Assembly (NCBI GenBank): GCA_016098155.1 | Contig: JAAAJB010000166.1 | Span: forward strand, 1 to 58,712 | Reading direction: 5' to 3' | Length of the DNA: 58,712 nt | From: Actinomortierella ambigua | Taxonomy: Eukaryota > Mortierellomycota > Mortierellomycetes > Mortierellales > Mortierellaceae | Shown: in pieces, positions 1-9,409 of the stretch | Layout of the letters: each line of letters starts with the position of its first letter | How positions within the stretch are numbered: position 1 is the first letter of the stretch | Translations under genes and position numbers: made by a program | The notes under the pieces: generated by a model | What the model was told of the DNA's origin: nothing | Database searches by the model: none | What the model saw: only the letters and a program-made list of their open reading frames with translations

Positions 1-519
1 TTCCGTGCATTCGAGTCCTCCTGTTGATGGCCGAGGCCACGCCGGTGCTGTCCTGTCGAACCTTGTTCCCGGTCACCTTGCTCCTCCCCCGCGCCGGGAG
101 AGCACGCCTGTCTTTGCCTGGGCAGGTGTGGGATGCTCTGAACACTACCTCCTCGTGGTGCATCCTGGGGAATGTCCACATTGCTGTGGGCCTTCGCAGA
201 AGGTGTTCATATTTTTATTTTTATAGACAATGGCATGCGTGTGAAGAATACTGGTTACAAGGTGAGTGTCTAACATACGAGAAGGACAGGATATCTCATG
301 TATGTTTTGATCTCTTATGCCTGTCTTTTTATTTATTTATTTATTTATTCTTTCTGGCATAGACAGCAGAGCTATGTTACTGGGATGTCGATTTATCAGG
401 GATTCAGCATCGACCTCAATGAGCCCTCTACATACGGCAGCCAGGACAACACAACTTGGCATCTTGGCGTGCCTTTGTATCGGGTCACGTTTGCAGCGTG
501 TAGCAGAAGCACACACTAG
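1..519 (+). CDS. possible 3' end of a gene cut by the window edge
   Basis: I do not recognise this. Bases 3-202 form an open frame with strong G/C preference at third codon positions. A donor at 203 (GTGTTC) and an acceptor at 362 (GGCATAG) would join it in phase 2 to 363-519, which stays open to a TAG at 517-519 and ends in a plausible mixed sequence (IDLNEPSTYGSQDNTTW region). An alternative model uses a donor at 262 (GTGAGT) and reads a different frame to a stop at 529. Both fit splice rules, so the product is unknown and the start lies outside the window. The intron holds an ATTT microsatellite. Confidence 0.3.
327..349 (+). repeat. (ATTT)n microsatellite
   Basis: Short tetranucleotide run inside the proposed intron at the left edge. 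Confidence 0.8.
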
Positions 520-609
520 TATACGATAGTCTCTCACTCGTACTCAATACAATGATATACTCGCGCAACTTGCGTTAATGTCATTTGTCTAAGACTTGAA
601 TGCTAAGGC

Positions 610-1010
610 TGGTCAAAAGCTGTTGCCAATCCTAGGAAACTCCTTTTAAACTAAAGAGTCTCATTGTACATCTGCTCTTTAGGAGTTCTGCGAATCTATC
701 CAGCAAAAAGAAAAAAGAAACAACTCTTAGGCTGTGCCCTTCTTCTTGCCCTTCTAGGTCACGACCTTGAACGAGTTGTCATGGGGCGCGATCGTCGACA
801 AGACACCAAATGCGTTCGAGCATGTGGACGCCAATGACTTGGTGTTATGGCGAGCGACAATTTCTACACTGAAGACTCGTACTGAGGAAGAGAAAGGCAT
901 AACAATGAGATTTTTCGGTAGTTTTCCGCTCTCGTATTGAGGGCTATTTTGGGGGAGATGCAGTTGACGTTCACCAAGTACAGTCATACCGTTGGGGCAG
1001 ATGTAGGTAC
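610..1010 (+). pseudogene. relic of Crinkler (CRN) N-terminal module, left copy
   Basis: Read in the plus direction this stretch carries DKTPNAFEHVDANDLVLWRA, which resembles the ubiquitin-like CRN header consensus, where an acidic linker leads to a conserved LWRV-like motif. The frame is broken: a TAG lies just upstream, there is no start codon, and TGA follows within about 40 codons. A second diverged copy lies at 57408-57810 in the same orientation. The two copies share near-identical blocks, including the stretch around CTGCGAATCTATCCAGC and the AFEHVDANDLVLWRA-coding block, with small indels between them. The assignment comes from motif memory; decay is seen directly. Confidence 0.55.
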
Positions 1011-1284
1011 TGCGCAAAAACAAATTCGCTCCTCTTGTTGCCTGCTTAAACTCTACTACACCAGGTCAACCTTCTCACGGGAGACTCTCGGCAAGTAGAG
1101 CCTCAAGGTGTGGACGTTCAAGGATTTCTGTGATGAGGATATTCTCTCTTTAGCCTCCAAGCTGGGCCGAGGACACGAACAATTTATTTATTTTTTACTT
1201 TCGGTTTAGTCAACGTCAAACTTTCAAAACGTTTGAGAGTTAGTGTATGATGATGGTGAGGGAAGACATGTATTATTGTTGTTC

Positions 1285-1515
1285 CTAGTTCCAGCAGATC
1301 CAGTTGCCATCGCCGTAGTAGTCCTGGCACTGCAACGGAGCGCAGCAATCACCGCCGTTGCACGGGTCGTACTTGCCGACGCATCGCTTGTGCAGGTCGG
1401 GATGTTCGAGCAGGTTTGAGTTGGATGCAGGGAAAGCCGTAGCAGGGATGGTCATTGTCAAGGTGACCTGCACCAGCACGAAAAGACAGAGAGCGAGCGA
1501 TGAGTTCTTGATCAT
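1285..1515 (-). CDS. secreted cysteine-rich knottin-like peptide
   Basis: An intronless 76-residue protein. The frame is open further upstream, but the methionine at 1515 starts a clear signal peptide (basic MIKN, hydrophobic core to about residue 28), so I place the start there. A dibasic KR at 43-44 sits directly before the first cysteine, which suggests Kex2 processing to a mature peptide of about 32 residues. The six cysteines are at 45, 52, 57, 58, 63 and 74, giving C-x6-C-x4-CC-x4-C-x10-C, the inhibitor-cystine-knot layout. Knottins act as antimicrobial peptides, protease inhibitors or channel ligands; nothing here tells which. A function as effector or antimicrobial is inference. It lies beside the CRN relic in a gene-poor edge. 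Confidence 0.7.
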   Translation of the reverse strand: MIKNSSLALCLFVLVQVTLTMTIPATAFPASNSNLLEHPDLHKRCVGKYDPCNGGDCCAPLQCQDYYGDGNWICWN

Positions 1516-1992
1516 TGTCGTATATACGGTATGGGTGAGTTGTTTCTGGTTGTCTTGATGGAAGTAGACAAAAGAATATGGGGGAATGTGAGGAGAGTGA
1601 GGGAAAGAAAAAAAGAAAGAAAGGGAGAGCAACAGATAGATACATGTGTTCGTAATCGTTCGCACGGGAAGCGTTTCTGTGACGCCGTTGTAAGTGGGGT
1701 TAGCCGCATCTAACTGCAGCTGCATGGCAATCGTACATGCGGATGGTATGGCACTAGTATCGCTGCGGAGTACAACGGCCTCTCTCATATGCACAAAACT
1801 TGGCGTAAAGACATGAGGGGGGTTTTGACAATTACACGCTGTAGGCCATCTAGCTCGAGCTTGACATCTATACGGACGGCCTAGGGTAAGGTAGATAAAC
1901 ATCATGCTGACCAATACTCAGGAAGAGTAGCCTTCCTTCTTTTTTTTTATTGCCATGAACATCTGGTAGCTATCTGCACCGATTTTTTGTTT

Positions 1993-3615
1993 TCAGTAAT
2001 CTTCAAAAGGATTAATGTCCAAATCTCTGACCTTCAAATCCGGCCAATGGTTACAAAGCCAATTCTTCTCTTGAACCCCAATCATGCGAACGACCAGCTT
2101 CGATAGCTTCTTCAAGTACTTCTTCATCCACTGTAGCTCAGTAATCCCTTGGACATATTGTTGGCCGCTCACATCCAGCACCTCCAATTTCTCCAGCTTT
2201 GCCAAAAATCCCAGACCAGCGTTCAAGCACCATGTGAGGTCCATGGTTTCATCCGTGTCGAATGTCAGATCAGTCGTAGCATCGAGTCGCCGCAAGCGAG
2301 TCAAAGCACCAAGCTGCTTCATGAGGTGCATCTCGGCTTGCTGCCACTCTGGTACTTCTGGCATAACATCCGTTGGGTTTACCTCCGGACCTTGCTTTGC
2401 CAGAGTCTCGGCCCAGCGTGGCAGTGCAAGTGGTATCTTGAGATCTTCGAGCAGCACACACGCCCAAGGCTGTTTGAGTAAACACTGGGTATTCACGAGG
2501 CAGCCAGCGTTCCCATTCACCCTCAGAGACCGGAGAGCTGGACACTGCGCCAACAGACCCATCAGGCCGTGTACTCGCTCGTATCGGAATGAGAGCTCCA
2601 AATGCTCGAGTCTCTGGCCCTGATGCTCCGCAACGGCCTGGAGCATGCAGGGTTCGTGGGGGTCGATGATGGAGATATCTCGTAACTGATGAGGCGGGAT
2701 CGCTTTCACGAGCTCGATCGCCGATCCCGCATAGTGGCCAAGCACCAGCGACGTCAGTCGAACGAAATAGCCCGAACGTAGCATGCCTAATGTTGCTTCA
2801 TCGATCCATTCCGACTCTTGCACGTGTAAATGCTGTAGGTCAGGGCTTTGTTCTAGGATCTCACTCAACTGAGCAGCACCGCTCAAGGTTGTCACCTTCA
2901 GAAACCTGAGAGGCAATGGCAGGCCACGGACCGCCGTAGCATCGCCCACCAGGCCCTCTTGGGATTCTCTCATTAGTGACCTTGATGAGCGCGTATTGTC
3001 TGAAAGGTAGAGTGTCTTTAACCGTGGGAAAGCTGTCAAAATGTGGAGAGCATCCGTGATAGGGAGGGATATGCGGACCTTGAGCGTGGTCAACTGATTG
3101 GGCAGGGTCTGCATCGCTTGCTCCAGACAAGTTTTAGAATCCGTCGACAGGCTCCTCAAACCAGGATTGCGCTCCATCAGACCTTTCAGCATCTCAGGCG
3201 CCACATGGTACTCGCAGTTCCAAAAGCACAAGGAGGATCGATATCGAAAGGTCAGCTTGGTAAGCCATGTGCAACTCTGGCAAAGGTGCTGGAAAAGCTC
3301 TTGATTGTGCTTGTCATTCCAAAGCGAAAGAATATGGACGTTTAAGTGAAGGATGAAACGGCTGTTCTTGTCCACTGCCTGTCTCCAGGCGCACTGTCCA
3401 CACGGTGGAACAAATTGACGTCTGTTGCAGGCGGGCGAATGAAGGGTATCATATTCGGGAACAACGCTAAACGTAAACGTCGACCACACATGGGGCTGGA
3501 ATGTCGTCTGCCACGCTTTACTCACCAATGCACACGCATGGCGATCACGACATGAGAAATGTTTGGCTACCATTTGTGCCAATTCGGGAATCTCAATAGC
3601 TCGAATGCCGTTCAT
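1993..3615 (-). CDS. F-box / leucine-rich-repeat protein
   Basis: A 540-residue intronless gene. An F-box-like segment occupies about residues 5-47 (IPELAQMVAKHF, then CALVSKAWQ and a PHVW element), the part that binds Skp1 in SCF ubiquitin ligases. The rest contains irregular leucine-rich repeats with short units such as LKTLYLSDN, LRFLKV, LQHLHV, LTSLVLG, LEHLELSF, LRSLRVNGN and LEVLDVSGQ, the expected substrate-binding face. Intronless F-box/LRR genes are greatly amplified in Mortierella-like fungi, and the position next to a CRN relic fits a variable region. The substrate cannot be read from sequence. The start has no nearby in-frame competitor and the LRR part runs to the stop without interruption. 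Confidence 0.86.
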   Translation of the reverse strand: MNGIRAIEIPELAQMVAKHFSCRDRHACALVSKAWQTTFQPHVWSTFTFSVVPEYDTLHSPACNRRQFVPPCGQCAWRQAVDKNSRFILHLNVHILSLWNDKHNQELFQHLCQSCTWLTKLTFRYRSSLCFWNCEYHVAPEMLKGLMERNPGLRSLSTDSKTCLEQAMQTLPNQLTTLKVRISLPITDALHILTAFPRLKTLYLSDNTRSSRSLMRESQEGLVGDATAVRGLPLPLRFLKVTTLSGAAQLSEILEQSPDLQHLHVQESEWIDEATLGMLRSGYFVRLTSLVLGHYAGSAIELVKAIPPHQLRDISIIDPHEPCMLQAVAEHQGQRLEHLELSFRYERVHGLMGLLAQCPALRSLRVNGNAGCLVNTQCLLKQPWACVLLEDLKIPLALPRWAETLAKQGPEVNPTDVMPEVPEWQQAEMHLMKQLGALTRLRRLDATTDLTFDTDETMDLTWCLNAGLGFLAKLEKLEVLDVSGQQYVQGITELQWMKKYLKKLSKLVVRMIGVQEKNWLCNHWPDLKVRDLDINPFEDY

Positions 3616-4045
3616 TGTGCGAATGGCGATTTGAGTTAAGAAAAATAAAGATTTGGCATGGAAATGGAGAGTAGATATTTGACAAGCAGTCCTGGTAGAA
3701 CTGTTTCACTCAGGGGGAGGACAGTGATAGGGAGGAGTCTGGCTGGTAGAAAGCCGTGAACCACAAGGGAGCTGATAGAGGGGGAGAGGGAGAACGACAA
3801 CAAGGCTACAGTCAGCGAGAGAGAGATAGAAGGTGTATCGACAATGCACAAGACTATGGAGCGAGGGAATACCTACTACACTACGGCGCGTGCCTTCTTT
3901 TAACCTCGCCAAATTCTGGCAACAGAACCAAGTGGCAAAATCCTAGTGGCAAAAGGGGGCATGTTTTCGAGTGGCAAAATGTACAATGCATTGCGATGCA
4001 TATGCAAGCGAAAAAAAAATGTCTTTGTTTTCTAAATAGCACTAT
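3616..4045. other. intergenic spacer, F-box gene promoter
   Basis: 430 bp between two minus-strand genes. It should hold the promoter of the F-box gene and the 3' end of the DUF3712 gene. It is A/G-rich with a repeated GTGGCAAAA block near 3930-3980. No credible gene seen. Confidence 0.6.
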
Positions 4046-7000
4046 CTAAACAGGAACGGTGTCCGTAGTCGTAGGTGAAGGTAGAGGCGAGGAAGGAGGT
4101 GAGGGGGCATCAGTGGGCGTCACAACAGGGTCAACAGGGTCAACAGGGTCAACAGTTGTGGTAGTGGGCTCGGGCGTAGTCACCGGGGCGGTAGGGGTGG
4201 GCTCGACAGTGGTCGTTGGTGGAGGAGCGACAGGAGGCATGTCGGGCACGACGCCGTTGTTGGCGATGGCGGCCTTGATGGCCAGTCGAGTGGCCTCATC
4301 AATGGTCAGCATGATGGTGTCCTTATCGGGGCGGGCATCAGGACCGCTGGAAGCCAAAAAGTCGACCGTCTTTTGCGAGGAAGGAGGCGAAGCGATGCGG
4401 TAGTTCATGCTCTCTGTGTACACAGGCACTGTCAGCGAGGTGGCAAAGAGCGCATCCAGGGAACGAAGGAAGGGCATGTTATCGGGCGCTGGGTTCGGCA
4501 CGCCTTGGTAGCCTCCGTAGGTCTGGTCAAAGATCGACAAGGCAGCGTTCCAACCCTTGAGCTCGGTGCCCTGAGAGTTGGCGGGCACCACGCCATTGAA
4601 GGGACCTTCGGACATGCGGAACACAGTGTTAATGTCAGGCTTGTTCATATCGGGGCCTCGGAGATAGGCCGCAAAGCCTTCCTTAAAGCCTCCCATCGAG
4701 TCCGCAGGGAATGACACCAGCTTGTAAGGCTGACCCTTGAGTGGGCGGGTGTTCATGACCACATCAACCGTGATCGGGTATGGGGGCTTGAAACTCTCGG
4801 GGGTCGTGTTGATCTTGAATGTGTTGAAGTAGTCCTCGCGCTGACCAACCATCGTGCCTCGGATAACAGTCGTAGCATTCATCGAGTCGATGGCCAGCGT
4901 CAGAGATTCGATGTTAGTCGAGTCGGGGCGGCCGAGAAGACCAACAAAGATATCGGTCGTGCCACTGCCAAGATCAATGGTCACACCCAGGGCAACGGGG
5001 GTGTCCAGACCCATCATCTCACCGACAGAGACAATAAAGTTGTCGCCAGGAACGAGAACGAGGTTGTTCATGTTGGCCGTACCAAACAATCCAAGGGGCT
5101 GCTCTGCGGAGGGCGCGACACGCTCCATGTCAATGTTCAAGTCACCAAGATGCAAAGTCAGAGGGCTGGGGTTGTACAGGTTGACCGACGTCAGAACTAA
5201 GGTGCAGGACAGAAAGGAAGAGACAGAGAGAGAGGTAAGAAAAGAGCGTGGAGCAGACTGATGCCTTCATAATGATAATAACAAAGACACGCTTCTCGAG
5301 AAAACAAAACTTACTCTTGACCTTGGTAAAGTCCGAGGTATCGAGCACAGGAATTCCGACGATGGTAACGTTCTTGAGACCCTGCATACCGTTAATCGTT
5401 GTCTTCACATCCAAGGGAATGTTCTCGATGACGAGGTCACCCAAACGACCAAGCCTCAGCTTTGACGTGGCGGTACCCGACAAGCCCAGCTCATACCTAT
5501 CGGCAAGCTGAAGCTCCTTGACGAACTGCTTAAAGTGTTCCTTGCGCTCGTCCGAGACTCGGAAGTTGGCCTGAGGCGTGGTGCTCGTGACCGTGTTACC
5601 CACGACCTTGGCAGGGCCAAAGCCAGTCTCCAAAGCACCGACAATGTTACCAGCCGTGTCCTTGATGACCACGTTCTGGCTCAGCTCGTAAATGGGCGCG
5701 TTCGCCGTGAAGGGCAAGTTCAGATCGGCCTCGATGGTCGACTCTGAGTTGGGGTTCCAGACACAATCTGCACACGTAAAGTCCATCATCATCGCGTTGA
5801 TGCGCACGGCCGAGATCGGTGCATGGGGCCAAGGGGGAAGCGTCGCCGGCATCTGGAGCGTCTTGATGGCAGCATCGAGCCAGCTGACACCAGGAGCACC
5901 CATGCCCTTCGCCATCAGTGGCGTGGGCTTGTTGCTCAAGGCATTGCCGAAGATGGTCTTCAAAACGGGCGTCAGGTCTTCGGCAGATGGGACGATCGAG
6001 GCTTGGAGTGTCAAGGGAGACGCCTGACCGGGGTACAGGGTCAGAGCAGGGATGGTGGCCGGGCCAAGAACCTTGCCTTCAAACTCGGTTTGGAAGACGG
6101 CTGCAGGAATCGTCATGCCGATTGTGGCAGGGTTGGCCAGTGTACCGTTGATCAACATGTGAACACCAGCCTCATCGAGGCCGTTGATGACATACTCCTT
6201 GAGCTCGAGGCTGGACAGCTTGTTGAAACCCTTGAGCTTCACAGTCTTGGTCATCTTCACTCCAGGGAGATTCACGCCCATGGCCGACACGACGAGGCCT
6301 TCAGAGGCGACGGTCCACTCAAAGTCGGGGTTGTTAAGCGCAAAGATCGTAAACTCGGTGAAGGCGGCACCATCCGTGATCGTGAAAGGAGCAGCCTTGA
6401 TGTCAAGAGACGCTCCAATGTCGGCCTTGGCCTGAACAGGGGGCATCTGCATGCCACCGAGCATCTTTCCATTAAAGGAGATGGTGACAGGGTTAGGGAA
6501 GGAAATCTGAGCATCGAGAGGACCGGTGTTCTTGATCGAACCAAGGATGTCGTTCTGGAAGGATGTCTCGGTAGGGTTGATGATCTGGATTGCCGAGAAA
6601 TCAAGGACGGAGCGCTCGACCAGGAGCTGAGCGATGGGCGTGCCGACAATAGGGATCAGCTTGAGGATCGAAGCATCAGCGACGGCAGGGACACCGGTCT
6701 GAGTGTAGGGCATGGTGACAGCGTAGTCACCCACCTTGACGCTGACTGTCATAGCAATATCAACCTTCAGTCCATGCATGGCCTTGATGGTAAACTCGGC
6801 AACATTAAAGTTACGGAAGAGCTCAGCGGGAGGGTTAGCACCCTGCTGCAGGGCAAGAAGGCCGTCAAAGGCTGTCGTGTCGACTCCGTTGACAATTGCT
6901 TGGGCGCGGATCAACTTGACCAAGTCATGGGGGTCAGTGTTCATCGATAGGAGAGTGTTGATGGTGCCCTGGCCAGTGCCGGGAATCAGAGGGGGCTGCG

Positions 7001-9409
7001 AGAAGGTCTGCTGGACGGTACCAACAGAAACGTCGCCATAAGTGATCTTGGCATCGATGGCCATGATGGTCATTCCAGGGACGAAGGGGTTGTTGGTCGT
7101 GACAATCGACTGGGCAAGACCATCTTGAAGGGTCGTGTCCAGAATCGTCAACGATGCGCTCTCGAGCAGCTTGGAGCCCAGACCGGGCATCTGCGAGCCA
7201 ATGTCCAGAGCGCCAAAGGCTAACGACAACGACTCAACCTGGGTGGTGGCGGGGCTGCCGGCGATGCTCACACTAGCACCAGCGCCACTTGTGTAGAGTG
7301 TCAGCAGCTCCATACCCTGGGGAGAGGCGGCAGGGTCGATCGTTGACGTAGCATTGATCTCGTTGGCGCCGGGAACAATGTTCAGGTTGGGCATAGTCAC
7401 CGTTCCGAGCTTGACGCCACCATACAACAGGTCAAGGACGACATCGCCAGCAGACATTGAGAGACTCGAAGGGTTCACGATCACAACGCCAATGTCCATA
7501 GTGAGGGCAGTGGTGGTACCTTGGACGACCTGGATCGAGGTGATCGTTGGGGGAGGGTTAGCCAGGCTCTGGAGACCAGCGAGATCGGTGGTGGCGTTGA
7601 AAGGGATGTTGACCAGGTTGACCACACCAATCGAGGTGTTGGCATAGACAGAGGCGTTGCCGACAACCTGGAAGTCAACGTTGGAGCCGACTGTCAGGTC
7701 ACGGTTGAACTCTTGGAAGGCCACCTGCGATACCTCAGAGACCAGGAGGGGGGTCTGGAGCAGGTCAAAAGTCAACTGGCCGAGGGCCATGTTGGAGGTG
7801 GCAGGGTTGTACGAGGAGTTGAGGCTGGCAATTGCGACACCACCACGGCTCAGCGTGAACGAGTTGGCGACCTGGGTGAACTGGACATTGAAGTCGAAGC
7901 CTTCGGGGAGCGAGTAGTTGGCAGTGACACCGGTCGACGTGGTGAGGGGCGAGTAGGCCGTTGGGGGAGTGAAGACCAGGCCAAGAGCGCCAAGGTTAAG
8001 GGCCTTGATGAGCTGGAGGGGAGCGGGGCTCTGCAGAGGCACCGTCAACTTGAGGTTCTTGATGGCGGTCGACAGCCAGGAGACAGCACCGTTCTTGGGG
8101 GTCACGTCGTGGCCAGTGGCAATTGTGTCAGTGACAACGTTGGCAATGTAGCGTGACATGAGCTCGGAGGTAGCGGAAAGACCTTCGGGGGTAGTCTGGG
8201 GAACAAGAACGCCCTTCAGTGTCATGGTCTGAGGACCACGCACCATGATAAGGTCCTCGCTAGAGACCAGGCCCATGAATGTGTCTTTGTACGTAATGGC
8301 CAGAGTAAGAGTGCCCATTTCCATCTGAATGGCTGAAGGGTTGGTGACAGAGGTTGTGATCTCGACGTTGATTCCCTTGCCAGTAGGATCGTCTCCAGGA
8401 AGTGCAAACTTTTCAATCTTGATGTTCTGCAGACCATTGAAGGCTATATGTAGAGAGAGGAGTGTTGAGGTGTGATGAGATAGGACAGTTAACGATAGTT
8501 CTGTGTGAATCATTTGTAGGGAGCGTAGAAAGCAACAGACAGATTACTTACCGGAGACTTTAATCTCCTTGCTCAGGTCGAGGTCCTTGACAGTATGCCC
8601 GAGGGCCTTGACATTCAGCTTGCCATCCAGTTTCCAAACGAAGCTCTCAGAGTTGAGCATATAGGAGGAGAACTCGGCAAACTTGGCGGCATCGGTCACC
8701 GTAAAGTCACTGACGACATCGAGGTCGCCACTTCCGCCTCTGGTGAAGGAGGAAAATAAAGGGAATAACCCTGTGAGTATTAGAAGCTCCTTCTCCTTCT
8801 CTTCCACCAAAACAGCATTAGTGATAGCTTTGGACATCACAGCACCAGTACTTACGATGCAGAGCTCTTGCCAGGGATGGTGGTTGTGCCCAACACAGCG
8901 CCGTTCCAACTAACCTGAACAGGGTCAGGGAAGGAGATCTCAGCATGGAAAGGACCAGTGTTCTCCATCTTGCCTTTCATGGCCACAGTCATCTTGGTCT
9001 CGGTTGGGCCCGAGATGTCCTGCACACAAACCCAAACACAACCACCAAGTCTAAAGGTTAGTTTCATTCAATTAAGAGGGGAAAGTAGAGGCAACATTGC
9101 ACAGCATGTCAAAGAGGAGAGAGCGGGGAGGGCCAAGAAATGGTTGAATGGGGCAAGTTGATCACTCACAATCTGTTGAAGGCTGATAGTAGACTTGTTC
9201 ATCAAGCCTTGGGCAATCTTGGGCATAATGACATATAGTGCCAGCACCACTGCAACCACGATAGTAATCACGGTTGTGGGGATGCAGCACCACCAAAACT
9301 TTTTGCGTCGGTAGAACTTTTGCTTTTGGGGCTGCTTGACATCTTCGTACTCGTCAAACTCGTCCATCTCAGGGTCACGGCCCTCTTCATCTCGAATATC
9401 AAAAGCCAT
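4046..9409 (-). CDS. large single-pass membrane protein with DUF3712/LEA-2-like domains (Tag1-like)
   Basis: Five exons on the minus strand: 9409-9170, 9019-8856, 8739-8552, 8443-5315 and 5196-4046, all with GT-AG borders in frame, giving 1,623 residues. Residues 1-40 are acidic then basic (RRKK) and face the cytosol; a CC pair at 41-42 leads a transmembrane helix at about 41-62; the long remainder would lie in the vacuole, lumen or outside. It consists of repeated beta-rich segments of the DUF3712/LEA-2 type, with recurring NP-S/T and V-nP-S elements such as NPSAIQMEM, NPSSLSMS and NPTETSF. The C-terminus is Pro/Thr-rich with a VDP repeat. The layout recalls yeast Tag1, a vacuolar protein that signals the end of autophagy; that link is inference from family memory. 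The ATG at 9409 gives the shortest clean N-terminus. Confidence 0.82.
4128..4154 (-). repeat. in-frame 9-nt tandem repeat (VDP codons)
   Basis: Three exact copies of a 9-base unit (GGGTCAACA on plus) within the C-terminal Pro/Thr-rich tail of the DUF3712 protein. It adds Val-Asp-Pro triplets and should be length-variable between strains. Confidence 0.85.

Noticed and set aside
5823..6950. Long plus-strand open frame (375 codons)
   Set aside because: Antisense shadow of the large DUF3712 exon; Gly/Arg/Asp-rich product typical of the complement of GC3-biased coding DNA.
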